Assembly: GCA_021160415.1 (NCBI GenBank)
Contig: JAGHCP010000073.1
Coordinates: forward strand, 1 to 11,494
DNA length: 11,494 nucleotides
Direction: 5' to 3'
Source of the DNA: Desulfurococcales archaeon
Lineage (GTDB): Archaea > Thermoproteota > Thermoprotei_A > Sulfolobales > NBVN01
The notes beneath the pieces are model-generated. The model had not been told where the DNA came from. It did not search any database and was given only the letters and a program-made list of their open reading frames with translations. Positions within the stretch are counted from its first letter, which is position 1; every line of letters begins with the position of its first letter. Shown here piece by piece: positions 1-6,448 of the stretch. The translations under genes were made by a program, and so were the position numbers.

Positions 1-1
1 C

Positions 2-871
2 AAAAGGCCCTTTTGGCTTTGTTCCGAAGGGGGCGCCTTTTTCAGCGCCCCCCTAGCGATAAAAGCCATAAGGGGTATTTACGACATTGATAAAACAATC
101 AACCTATTCGCCGCTAGGCTTAGGGAGTGGTACAGCATACACTTCCCTGAGCTAGATGACTTAGTTGCTGACCACCTCAACTACGCTAAGGTGGTGTCCC
201 AAATCGGCGATAGGTCAGGGATGACGGTGGAGTCCCTGAGGAGGCTTGGGTTCGGGACCGGGAAGTCCGAGCGAATAGTTAAGGCATCCAAGAAAAGCAT
301 AGGGGCTGAGCTCTCGGACTTCGACGTCGAGCAGATGAAGAAACTGGCTAACATAATGCTTGAGCTAGGAAACCTCAGAACCCAGCTAACGGAATACATC
401 AGTAAGGTTATGAGGGAGGTCGCCCCCAATATAACTGAGTTGGTGGGCCCGCTTCTCGGCGCGAGGCTTCTGTCCCTTGCGGGCAGCCTAGAGAACTTAG
501 CTAAGATGCCGGCCAGCACCATCCAGGTGCTGGGCGCGGAGAAAGCACTGTTCAGGGCGCTTAGAACCGGTGGGAGGCCTCCGAAGCACGGCGTAATATT
601 CCAGTACCCGGAGATACACTCCGCTCCGAGGTGGCAGAGGGGTAAGATAGCGAGGGCCCTAGCAACTAAGCTCGCAATAGCGGCTAAGGCCGATTACTTC
701 ACAGGGAGGTACATAGCTGACAAGCTGAAGAAGGAACTTGTCGAGAGGATTGAGGAGATTAAGGAGCTCTATGCCAAGCCGCCTAAGAAGGTTGAGAGGC
801 CTAAGGAGGAGAGGAGGCGCCGCCCGAGAGGGAGACGTAAGTTAGGGAGGAAAAGAAGAGGTAAGAAATAA
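2..871 (+). CDS. nop5: Nop5 (Nop56/58-like), C/D-box sRNP core protein, 5'-truncated
   Basis: Nop5 is the scaffold of the archaeal C/D-box RNP. It joins L7Ae-bound guide RNA to fibrillarin for 2'-O-methylation of rRNA and tRNA. The frame is open to the left edge, so the start lies outside the window. From about base 53 the translation matches the family: AIRGIYDIDKTINLF, then REWYSIHFPEL, a coiled-coil stretch, and the Nop RNA-binding signature GAEKALFRAL followed by PKHGVIFQYP and RGKIARALA. The C-terminus is a Lys/Arg-rich tail of about 30 residues, usual for archaeal Nop5. The first 17 codons (bases 2-52) read KRPFWLCSEGGAFFSAP and do not resemble the charged helix expected there; see findings. 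Fibrillarin follows after 32 bases in the usual archaeal nop5-flpA pair. Identity is secure; only the N-terminal edge is doubtful. Confidence 0.95.
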   Translation, partial: KRPFWLCSEGGAFFSAPLAIKAIRGIYDIDKTINLFAARLREWYSIHFPELDDLVADHLNYAKVVSQIGDRSGMTVESLRRLGFGTGKSERIVKASKKSIGAELSDFDVEQMKKLANIMLELGNLRTQLTEYISKVMREVAPNITELVGPLLGARLLSLAGSLENLAKMPASTIQVLGAEKALFRALRTGGRPPKHGVIFQYPEIHSAPRWQRGKIARALATKLAIAAKADYFTGRYIADKLKKELVERIEEIKELYAKPPKKVERPKEERRRRPRGRRKLGRKRRGKK

Positions 872-903
872 TGGTGCCAACAACGTATAAAAGGTGAGGA
901 GTG

Positions 904-1605
904 ATGGCGGAGGTAGTTAAGGTAACGGAGCACCCCAGGTATAAGGGGGTTTACGTAGTCGAGCTTGAGGACGGCAGCACGAGGTTAGCTACGAAGAACC
1001 TAACCCCCGGGAAGAAGGTATACGGCGAGTGGCTCTTCCGCTTCGGTGAAGTTGAGTACAGGGAATGGAATTCCTACAGAAGCAAGCTTTCCGCAGCCCT
1101 TCTCAAAGGGATTAAGGAGCTCTACATCAGGGAGGGGAGTAGGGTGCTTTACCTTGGGGCAGGCTCAGGTACTACGCCAAGCCACATCTCAGACATTGTG
1201 GGTCCTGAAGGCGTGGTTTACGGGATTGAGTTCGCCCCCAGAGTTGTGAGGGAGCTTCTGGGGGTCGCCGAGGAGAGGAAAAACCTTATCCCGATCCTGG
1301 CGGACGCGAGGTTCCCAAGCAAGTACGGCCACATAGTTGACTACGCTGAAATCCTGTATGCGGACGTAGCGCAGCCGAATCAAGCATCTATAGTCAATGT
1401 CAACGCAAAGCACTTCCTTATTGACGGGGGTTACCTCTACATGGCCATCAAGGCCAGAAGCATAGACGTTACTAGGGAGCCCGACGAGGTCTACAGGCAG
1501 GAAATAGCTACGCTTAAGGAGGGAGGTTTCGAAATACTTGACGTGATCCACCTCGACCCTTACGACAAAGACCACGCTATGGTTCTCGCCCAATATAGGA
1601 GGTGA
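904..1605 (+). CDS. flpA: Fibrillarin-like rRNA/tRNA 2'-O-methyltransferase
   Basis: Fibrillarin is the SAM-dependent methyltransferase of the C/D-box RNP; it methylates the ribose 2'-OH at sites chosen by the guide RNA. The 233-residue protein has the usual archaeal length. A small N-terminal beta domain (about 1-60) is followed by a Rossmann methyltransferase fold. SAM motif I is VLYLGAGSGTTPSHISDIVG (about 81-100), then YGIEFAPR, the family hallmark ADVAQPNQA and the KARSIDVT strand. The N-terminal beta domain is the part that binds Nop5. I chose ATG at 904 over GTG at 901 because GGTGAGG (893-899) then has normal Shine-Dalgarno spacing. It lies 32 bases after nop5 and is probably co-transcribed, although TATAAAA at 886-892 leaves a second promoter possible. 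A TTTTT run follows the stop. Confidence 0.97.
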   Translation: MAEVVKVTEHPRYKGVYVVELEDGSTRLATKNLTPGKKVYGEWLFRFGEVEYREWNSYRSKLSAALLKGIKELYIREGSRVLYLGAGSGTTPSHISDIVGPEGVVYGIEFAPRVVRELLGVAEERKNLIPILADARFPSKYGHIVDYAEILYADVAQPNQASIVNVNAKHFLIDGGYLYMAIKARSIDVTREPDEVYRQEIATLKEGGFEILDVIHLDPYDKDHAMVLAQYRR

Positions 1606-1670
1606 TTTTTAGACAGTTTAAATGGAAACGGATTTTAGTTAATTGAAGGCTAATTATCTATTAGGGGAAG
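1606..1670 (+). promoter_or_regulatory. AT-rich gap: T-tract terminator candidate and promoter of the HTH gene
   Basis: The fibrillarin stop runs straight into TTTTT (1606-1610), a plausible archaeal U-tract terminator. TTTAAA at 1617-1622 and TTAATT at 1639-1644 are TATA-box candidates for the gene starting at 1671. The second would give a nearly leaderless message. No clear Shine-Dalgarno sequence is present beyond GGGGAAG directly against the ATG. Roles are inferred from position and composition. Confidence 0.4.
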
Positions 1671-2630
1671 ATGAAGGAAGGCTCAAGAGTTAGGGACAGA
1701 AGAGAGGATTTAAGGAGGCTCTTCAGCAGGGTAGTTGACACTCTGAGCCGGGCGGGGAAGAAGTACGCCCCGCTGAAGTTCCCCACCAGCTACAGAGAGA
1801 GGTCCATCGACCTAATAGCGGTGGGGAAGGACGGCAAGAACGCGGTACTGAGGATTAAGTCAGGATCCAGAATCACTAAGGAGGAGGCCGAGGACCTTAG
1901 GAAAGCTTCCCTCGCACTTGACTCCATCCCCATAGCGGTTAGCGATGATCCATCACTCTACGACAACATCATATACGAGAAGGAAGGCGTTTACTTAATG
2001 AATGAAAGAACGCTGGACAACCTTTACAACAAACCCAACGAAATAATTGCGCTTTACAGGAAAGGCGATCTCTACTTAGTTGTGAATAGGGACGCCATCA
2101 AGAGGGAGAGAGCTCGTAAGGAGATGAGCCTAGGTGATGCGTCGTATGCCCTGAACCTCTCCAGAAAGATGATTTACACGTACGAAAAGGAAGGGGGGAT
2201 GGTGACGATTGAAACTGCTGAGAAACTCGTTAATCTTTTCGGTACGGACGCAGTGATGTCGGTGAACCACGAAATGATAAGGGAGGACTTCATGAATAAA
2301 GCTAGGAGGAAGGTTGAGGCCGACGCTACGGATGTGATTAAGGAAATCGTTGAGGGTGGGGAGGCATACAAGCTAAGGAAGTCAGCCCCTGACTACATAG
2401 TTAAGGGTGAGGATGTGGAGACCGTCATTGACGCAACTTCTAAGGAATTTTCCCTGAGGAAGGTGGTGAAGAAGGTTACGGAGTGCGTTAAGCTTTCTGA
2501 GTTCGCGTGGAGTAACGTTCACCTCCTAGTAACCCCTAGCAGGGTTGAGGTTGTGAGGGACGAGCTCTCAACTCAGGTAAGCTTGAATAAGATAAGGCTT
2601 CATAAGATCCGGAAGAGCTCAGAGGGATGA
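1671..2630 (+). CDS. Archaeal Cro/C1-type HTH transcriptional regulator with N-terminal nuclease-like domain
   Basis: This 319-residue protein fits the archaeal family of putative HTH-type regulators of about 310-325 residues with a Cro/C1 motif. Residues 1-120 resemble a restriction-endonuclease-like fold (SIDLIAVGKDGKNAVLRIK at 45-63). The acidic residue expected before the final xK of a PD-(D/E)xK active site is replaced, so this part is probably not catalytic. Residues about 142-192 hold the DNA-binding HTH: ARKEMSLGDASYALNLSRK then IYTYEKEGG, matching the 'SLGDLA..LGVSR..I..YE.G' pattern. Residues 200-319 form a family-specific C-terminal half with no motif I can name. Its targets are unknown. 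A probable promoter of its own lies at 1617-1644, and the next gene starts 36-45 bases downstream. The family assignment is firm; the function is only predicted. Confidence 0.85.
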   Translation: MKEGSRVRDRREDLRRLFSRVVDTLSRAGKKYAPLKFPTSYRERSIDLIAVGKDGKNAVLRIKSGSRITKEEAEDLRKASLALDSIPIAVSDDPSLYDNIIYEKEGVYLMNERTLDNLYNKPNEIIALYRKGDLYLVVNRDAIKRERARKEMSLGDASYALNLSRKMIYTYEKEGGMVTIETAEKLVNLFGTDAVMSVNHEMIREDFMNKARRKVEADATDVIKEIVEGGEAYKLRKSAPDYIVKGEDVETVIDATSKEFSLRKVVKKVTECVKLSEFAWSNVHLLVTPSRVEVVRDELSTQVSLNKIRLHKIRKSSEG

Positions 2631-2675
2631 CGCCTTACGGGATTATTCTTTCGTGGGAGTTCGGGAGTGCTTAAC

Positions 2676-3200
2676 GTGAAAGTTCTTATAACTGGGCGTC
2701 CAGGCATAGGGAAAACGACGGTCTTCATGAGGGTGGTGAAGGAGCTCAGGAGGAGGGGCCTCGACGTTGCCGGGTTCACCTGTCCTGAAGTACGTGTTGG
2801 GGGAAGAAGAGAGGGATTCGACATCATCGACATCGAGAGCGGTGTGAGAGTCCCTCTCGCTAGGGTTAGGGAGTTCTGCGAGTCCGGCATACGGGTAGGT
2901 AAGTATTGCGTGGAGGAAAGCAGCGCGTCAGAAGTGGGGACTAAGGCCTTGGAGAAAGCCTTAGCGGAAGCTGACGTCATAGCGGTCGATGAGGTTGGGC
3001 CTATGGAGCTGGCGATACCTGTTCTTAAAGAAAGGATTTTGGAGGTGCTTCGCTCACGTAAGCCTGTTCTGGCAGTCGTTCACAGAAAATTCGCTAAGCG
3101 GGTGTCATCCTCCATAGGAAACTCAATTCTCCATGTGGTCACCATGCAGAACAGGGCGTACCTCCACCGAAGAATTCTGGAGGAACTTGGTGTACATTGA
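2676..3200 (+). CDS. THEP1-family nucleoside-triphosphatase
   Basis: This small P-loop NTPase belongs to the THEP1 family (COG1618), whose characterised thermophile members hydrolyse nucleoside triphosphates to diphosphates with broad specificity. The physiological role is unknown. Seen in the sequence: Walker A GRPGIGKTT at residues 7-15, the family segment GFTCPEVRVGGRREGF, the Walker B strand VIAVDEVGPMEL (101-112), and a late VLAVVHRKF strand. At 174 residues it has the usual length. GTG at 2676 is preferred because family members begin directly with the P-loop strand and GGGAG (2663-2667) is well spaced. GTG at 2667, with GGGAG at 2655-2659, would add three residues and cannot be excluded. 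It follows the HTH gene closely and may share its transcript. Confidence 0.9.
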   Translation: MKVLITGRPGIGKTTVFMRVVKELRRRGLDVAGFTCPEVRVGGRREGFDIIDIESGVRVPLARVREFCESGIRVGKYCVEESSASEVGTKALEKALAEADVIAVDEVGPMELAIPVLKERILEVLRSRKPVLAVVHRKFAKRVSSSIGNSILHVVTMQNRAYLHRRILEELGVH

Positions 3201-3222
3201 AGTTATATTAGCTTTAGAGCGG

Positions 3223-3232
3223 ATATTTAAAA
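3223..3232 (+). promoter_or_regulatory. TATA box of the TFE-beta gene (near-leaderless)
   Basis: ATATTTAAAA is preceded by the purine-rich GAGCGG, which suits a BRE. Its centre lies about 22 bases upstream of the ATG at 3250. Transcription starting about 25 bases downstream of the TATA centre would begin at or next to the start codon, so the mRNA is probably leaderless. No Shine-Dalgarno sequence is present between the box and the ATG, which fits. Confidence 0.65.
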
Positions 3233-3249
3233 GGTGCGGGTGCCGTCGA

Positions 3250-3615
3250 ATGGAAGTAAGTATAGAGCAGAGAATACTTGAGATTGTGAAGAAGAAGACG
3301 AAAAGTGAGGGAGGGATTGTTCAGAGCACTTTGTGGGGTATGTTAGGAATTGATAACAGAGAAGGGACGAAGGCCGTTCTAAGCTTAGTACGTAAGGGCT
3401 TGATTAAGAGGGAGCCTGTGGTGTATAAAGGTAGAAGGACGTACAAGCTTATTTACACACCGGCTAAGGCGGCTGAGATAAACATTGTTGTGAACCTGAA
3501 TCCCGTGATTAAGATTCCGTGCTTCATCTGCAGGGAGCTGAACAGATGCGGCGCGGGCGGGTACTTCACCCCGGAGAAGTGCGTAATCCTCTCAAGGTTT
3601 CTAGGGGAGGAGTGA
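3250..3615 (+). CDS. TFE-beta / RPC34(RPC39)-like winged-helix Fe-S transcription factor
   Basis: I identify this 121-residue protein as archaeal TFE-beta, the homologue of the RNA polymerase III subunit RPC34/RPC39. TFE-beta pairs with TFE-alpha to help open promoter DNA. Residues about 5-70 form a winged helix (EQRILEIVKKK, then GIDNREGTKAVLSLVRKGLI and the wing KGRRTYKLIY). Residues 91-111 carry four cysteines spaced CX2CX5CX10C (C91, C94, C100, C111) in PCFICRELNRC-GAGGYFTPEKC. This is the spacing I recall for the [4Fe-4S] site of human RPC39, including the 'GG..(S/T)P..C' ending. The ATG at 3250 is chosen because of the TATA box 22 bases upstream; the frame stays open back to 3133 but that part overlaps the THEP1 gene. 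It converges on trm1 with 8 bases between stops. An unrelated wHTH Fe-S regulator is the alternative. Confidence 0.82.
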   Translation: MEVSIEQRILEIVKKKTKSEGGIVQSTLWGMLGIDNREGTKAVLSLVRKGLIKREPVVYKGRRTYKLIYTPAKAAEINIVVNLNPVIKIPCFICRELNRCGAGGYFTPEKCVILSRFLGEE

Positions 3616-3623
3616 GAGCCCAC

Positions 3624-4823
3624 TCAACCCCCCACAACGCATGACCTTACGTCCTCCCACCCCGCACCTGTTGCGACGCATGTTCTACACAGATGGCTTC
3701 TCACGGTCTTGAAGCCTGCCTCTCTCAGGCACTCAATTACCTTAGATAGCTTAGGTGTGTTGACGCGTGACTTCCTAGCTACTGAAACCACGTCGTAAAC
3801 GTTCGGCAGTGAGGACTCCTCCCTTAGGTGCTGTAAGAGGTGAATCAACCTCTCCTTCGTGCTGAGGTAGTTTAAGGTGTTACTGATTTCCGATGTAGTC
3901 AACTGAATAACTTCTGCGGTACCTAATCCACCTACCCAGAGAGGCCCTATCAGGGCAGGGTCTCGGCACTCACCACTAACATCCGTCAATAAATGCTCGG
4001 GTGTCCCTCCCCTCACCACTCTTCTCCACCCGCTGTCCTTACAGTACAGGATGTAACCAACGCTTTCAAGAAGCATCGATGAAGCTCCCGAAGCTCCTTT
4101 CGAGACCTTAACGAAGACGCGGTAGTAATGCTTATTGTGGAAGGAGAGGAGCGGTTCTATGCTCCTATCCATAGATGCCGCCACCCTAGCTATGAACCCC
4201 AGAAGAACCCTTAACCCGAGGTAATGAGGTACGTCGTACCGTGATAGATTAGCTAAGTACCTTCTTGATCCAGCCCTCCACCTGCTCCCGCTCAGAGGTG
4301 CGGTGTCGGTGGCGGTAACACCCAGTAGCCCTCCTGACCTGACAGCCCATACTGACGCGGGAATGTAAGGTGCTGGTGTTCCGTACGGATCAATGTCTAT
4401 GTATGAGAAGGTCTTCCCAGCTGATTTCATGAGGTACATGAAGGCGTTTGCATCGATCCTGACTGCCCTGACGCGCCCTAAAAGTCGGTTAAGTTCTATG
4501 TTCTTACGGATGATTTCATATGACTCCGCACTTATGTCTGTCGCGTAAATTTCGCTGAAGCCACCAACCTCTACAGCTATTCTAATAGCCCTCACACCCG
4601 TCCCTGAGAAGGCGTCTAAGGCTCTCCGGGGCTCATCCATGAAAGACTTAACCGCCCTAAGCAAAGCCACGGTTAGGTCTCTGTTGAGGGTTTGCTCCGG
4701 GTTATAAAATACGGGAGCCCACGACGGCTCATAGATGCCGTCCGGCCTTCGGAAAAGTTCCGTGTTGGGAACCCAGAGTCTCGCCTTTCCCTCATCGCAT
4801 AGTACGTAATTCTCTCCCCTCAA
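3624..4823 (-). CDS. trm1: tRNA (guanine26-N2)-dimethyltransferase Trm1
   Basis: Trm1 uses SAM to make N2,N2-dimethylguanosine at position 26 of tRNA. The 399-residue protein has the family N-terminus (VFYNPEQTLNRDL at 38-50), SAM motif I ALDAFSGTGVRAIR (68-81), the acidic residue after strand 2 (ATDIS), and the catalytic motif YIDIDPYGTPAPYI (141-154). The C-terminal domain contains GPLWVGGL and a final SHLCRTCVATGAGW in place of the common 'THF...GIKTDA'. The family's Zn cluster (two CxxC-like pairs) appears reduced to C261 and C286; the partners read as S and P. The start is TTG at 4823, supported by a perfect AGGAGGT (4828-4834) four bases upstream. It is 47 bases after tfb and is the last gene of the gar1-tfb-trm1 operon. 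Confidence 0.95.
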   Translation of the reverse strand: MRGENYVLCDEGKARLWVPNTELFRRPDGIYEPSWAPVFYNPEQTLNRDLTVALLRAVKSFMDEPRRALDAFSGTGVRAIRIAVEVGGFSEIYATDISAESYEIIRKNIELNRLLGRVRAVRIDANAFMYLMKSAGKTFSYIDIDPYGTPAPYIPASVWAVRSGGLLGVTATDTAPLSGSRWRAGSRRYLANLSRYDVPHYLGLRVLLGFIARVAASMDRSIEPLLSFHNKHYYRVFVKVSKGASGASSMLLESVGYILYCKDSGWRRVVRGGTPEHLLTDVSGECRDPALIGPLWVGGLGTAEVIQLTTSEISNTLNYLSTKERLIHLLQHLREESSLPNVYDVVSVARKSRVNTPKLSKVIECLREAGFKTVRSHLCRTCVATGAGWEDVRSCVVGG

Positions 4824-4870
4824 CAGTACCTCCTAGGAAGTTAGGTGGTGTGCGGGGATTTAAGGTGTCG

Positions 4871-5737
4871 TCACACGTCAACCTCAATCATGAGGTTATC
4901 TATCAAGTCTCTATACCTGTTCCTTATAGTCACTTCCGACACGTCAACAGCTTCCGAGACTTCCCTCTGGGTCTTCCTTTCATCTAGGAGCACCGAAGCT
5001 ATGTATAGCGACGCTGCCGCTACCCCCCTCGGTCCTTTACCGGAGGTCAAGCCATCCTTCTTAGCTATGGTTGCGATCCTGTGGGCAAGGGCCTTCGTAG
5101 CTGCTGAAACCCCCAGCTCATTCGCCATCTTATCGATGAATTTCCTCGGGTCAAGGGGTTTGCTCCTTATTCTAATTCCGGAGTCCCTCCTTATCTTCAT
5201 CATCGCCTTCCAGAGCTCGGACGTTGTCACTTCACATATAGTCATAACCAGCCCCTTATCTATGGGGGTCCCTGTAGCTTCAGCAGCAAGGATTATTGAG
5301 GCCGCAACTAACCGCTTGTAGTTCTTCTTCTTGATTAGCCCTTTCCTGCTCAGGCTTTGTAGTATAGAGCCAGCCTCATTCTTGAGTAAGTTCCCGTTGG
5401 GAAGGTTGAGGTGGCCCACAACATCATTCATTAGCCTCAGAGCTCTTACAAGCTTTCTCTCCCTACTGCTTACAGCCCTAACCTCTTTGTTGATCCTCCC
5501 GAGCTTCCTTCCGAGGTACGTCCTTCCATCGATTTCTGTGTGGAAGCCGTGGTCATGCACTTTATTAGTTATTGGGGTTCCTGCCCTAACCCTCACATCC
5601 ATAACTCCCGGCTCATGAGTTCTCCACTCGGGTCCGAAGCTAAACACGTGTTCCTCAAGCACCTCCCCCGTCTCAGTGCAGATGTACTCCCCACGCACCT
5701 CATCGAAAATTATTGCTTCAGGTGGGCAAGCACTCAT
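4871..5737 (-). CDS. tfb: Transcription initiation factor B (TFB), divergent
   Basis: TFB, the TFIIB homologue, bridges TBP-DNA and RNA polymerase. The 288-residue protein has an N-terminal ribbon ACPPEAIIFDEVRGEYICTE, lacking two of the four classical Zn cysteines as in crenarchaeal TFBs. B-reader/linker residues follow (FGPEWRTHEP, AGTPITNKVHDHGFHTEID). The first cyclin repeat (about 92-185) keeps LNLP and KGLI but has lost the usual 'GRS' and 'RTLDEIA' signatures. The second repeat (about 192-285) is well conserved, with TSGKGPRGVAAASLYIAS and the BRE-reading helix SEVTIRNRYRDL. I start it at ATG 5737: the ATG overlaps the gar1 stop as ATGA, tandem GGAGG motifs precede it, and the protein begins at the ribbon. 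The open frame extends to 5896 but that part is gar1 read out of frame. Whether it is the main TFB or a paralogue is unknown. Confidence 0.96.
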   Translation of the reverse strand: MSACPPEAIIFDEVRGEYICTETGEVLEEHVFSFGPEWRTHEPGVMDVRVRAGTPITNKVHDHGFHTEIDGRTYLGRKLGRINKEVRAVSSRERKLVRALRLMNDVVGHLNLPNGNLLKNEAGSILQSLSRKGLIKKKNYKRLVAASIILAAEATGTPIDKGLVMTICEVTTSELWKAMMKIRRDSGIRIRSKPLDPRKFIDKMANELGVSAATKALAHRIATIAKKDGLTSGKGPRGVAAASLYIASVLLDERKTQREVSEAVDVSEVTIRNRYRDLIDNLMIEVDV

Positions 5738-5979
5738 TTCCTCCACCTCCTGGAGGAGGGCTTGACGAAGACTTCCTCGTAGGGCTTGAGGTTCAGAGTT
5801 CCTGCGGGCTTGACGACTGCGTAGGGCGCCCTCACAGGCCCTATTATGTCCCTCACCTTCCCGAGAAGCTTTCCGCTGCCGTTCACCACCCTCCATCCAA
5901 GCCTTGGAACTCTTCCCCCCGTTATCTTGACGAGGAACTCCCCTGAAGGGGTTACGTGAAGGAAGTATCCAAGCTTCAT
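5734..5979 (-). CDS. gar1: Gar1, H/ACA RNP protein
   Basis: Gar1 binds Cbf5 in the H/ACA particle and helps release product during rRNA pseudouridylation. The 81-residue protein opens with the family's MKLGYFLHVTPSGEFLVK, and its beta-barrel core ends in GKVRDIIGPVRAPYAVVKP, the Gar1 signature, followed by a short basic tail. ATG at 5979 is preferred because homologues start at this motif. GTG at 6006 would add nine residues and would lie at or upstream of the transcription start predicted from the TATA boxes at 6019-6033. The stop overlaps the tfb ATG, so translation is probably coupled. gar1 beside tfb is a recurrent archaeal pairing. This is the first gene of the operon. Confidence 0.93.
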   Translation of the reverse strand: MKLGYFLHVTPSGEFLVKITGGRVPRLGWRVVNGSGKLLGKVRDIIGPVRAPYAVVKPAGTLNLKPYEEVFVKPSSRRWRK

Positions 5980-6016
5980 CACAGTAAGCACCACACAGTA
6001 AATCACACGCTCATAA

Positions 6017-6034
6017 GGTATAAAAGATATATAC
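6017..6034 (-). promoter_or_regulatory. TATA region of the gar1-tfb-trm1 operon
   Basis: Read on the minus strand, TATATAT (6033-6027) and TTTTATA (6025-6019) are overlapping TATA-box candidates. They predict starts near 6004 or 5996, giving a leader of about 17-25 bases before the gar1 ATG at 5979. Choice between the two is not possible from sequence. Confidence 0.55.
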
Positions 6035-6059
6035 TGTTTAAGATCACGCCGAAATTATA

Positions 6060-6114
6060 AGGTTAGGATGTCTAACCTGAAGTAATACGTGATTAGCTGG
6101 AAGGCCGTATTACT
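6060..6114 (-). terminator. Two adjacent perfect hairpins at the srp19 3' end
   Basis: Two inverted repeats are separated by 2 bases. AGTAATACG (6081-6089) pairs perfectly with CGTATTACT (6106-6114) over nine bases around a 16-base loop, and this arm contains the srp19 stop codon. AGGTTAG (6060-6066) pairs perfectly with CTAACCT (6072-6078) over seven bases around a 5-base loop. On the minus strand the order is stop/hairpin 1, hairpin 2, then TATAATTT. A transcript-end or 3'-stability structure is the simplest reading. An operator for the downstream gar1 promoter, about 30 bases further on, is the alternative. Confidence 0.4.
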
Positions 6115-6400
6115 GTGAGCTAAGTTGCCTGAGCTCATAAGCAATCTTCTTGATGAGTGAATACTTACTTACCTCCTCCCCCACCTCAGCAATCAATCTG
6201 AACCCGTAACTCCTTACCCCCGCCCTAGGGTAGTTCTTCCCTTCCTCAACTTCGCACCTAATGCGTAAGGATTCACAAGCTTTAAGCAGCAGTTCAGGCC
6301 TCACGGACCTAACAGCTAACTCCTTAGGAACCTTTCTGCCTTCCCGCCTCGTTAAATTGGAGGTTAAGTACTCCGGCCACACCACTACCTTCTTAGGCAT
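6110..6400 (-). CDS. srp19: Signal recognition particle protein SRP19
   Basis: SRP19 binds helices 6 and 8 of 7S RNA and prepares it for SRP54, so it acts in co-translational targeting to the membrane. At 96 residues it has typical archaeal length. Family features seen are VVVWPEYLTSNLTRREGRKVP at the N-terminus (the WP.Y..S..TR..GR..P pattern), the central helix LLLKACESL, and the KNYPRAGVRSYGFRL segment, corresponding to 'K.YPr......GRvrv'. ATG at 6400 has AGGTG eight bases upstream. It follows rps8e by 48 bases and is probably co-transcribed with it. A T5 run on the coding strand at 6440-6436, just after the rps8e stop, could lower read-through into srp19. Its stop codon lies inside a hairpin. 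Confidence 0.93.
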   Translation of the reverse strand: MPKKVVVWPEYLTSNLTRREGRKVPKELAVRSVRPELLLKACESLRIRCEVEEGKNYPRAGVRSYGFRLIAEVGEEVSKYSLIKKIAYELRQLSSQ

Positions 6401-6448
6401 TACTTAAGCACCTGCTGGGGAGGGTTCCGCTGGGGAAAAATAAGTTAC

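Noticed and set aside
772..868. Lys/Arg-rich low-complexity tail of Nop5
   Set aside because: Such basic tails are usual in archaeal Nop5 and are not evidence of a frameshift or repeat element.
3133..3249. N-terminal extension of the TFE-beta frame
   Set aside because: It overlaps the end of the THEP1 gene and the TATA box; the winged helix starts right after the ATG at 3250.
4845..5321. Plus-strand open frame opposite tfb
   Set aside because: Antisense of a clear TFB coding sequence with no recognisable domain.
5738..5896. N-terminal extension of TFB by 53 residues
   Set aside because: It is gar1 read in another frame, has no similarity to TFB, and the ATG at 5737 has good Shine-Dalgarno motifs and an ATGA overlap.
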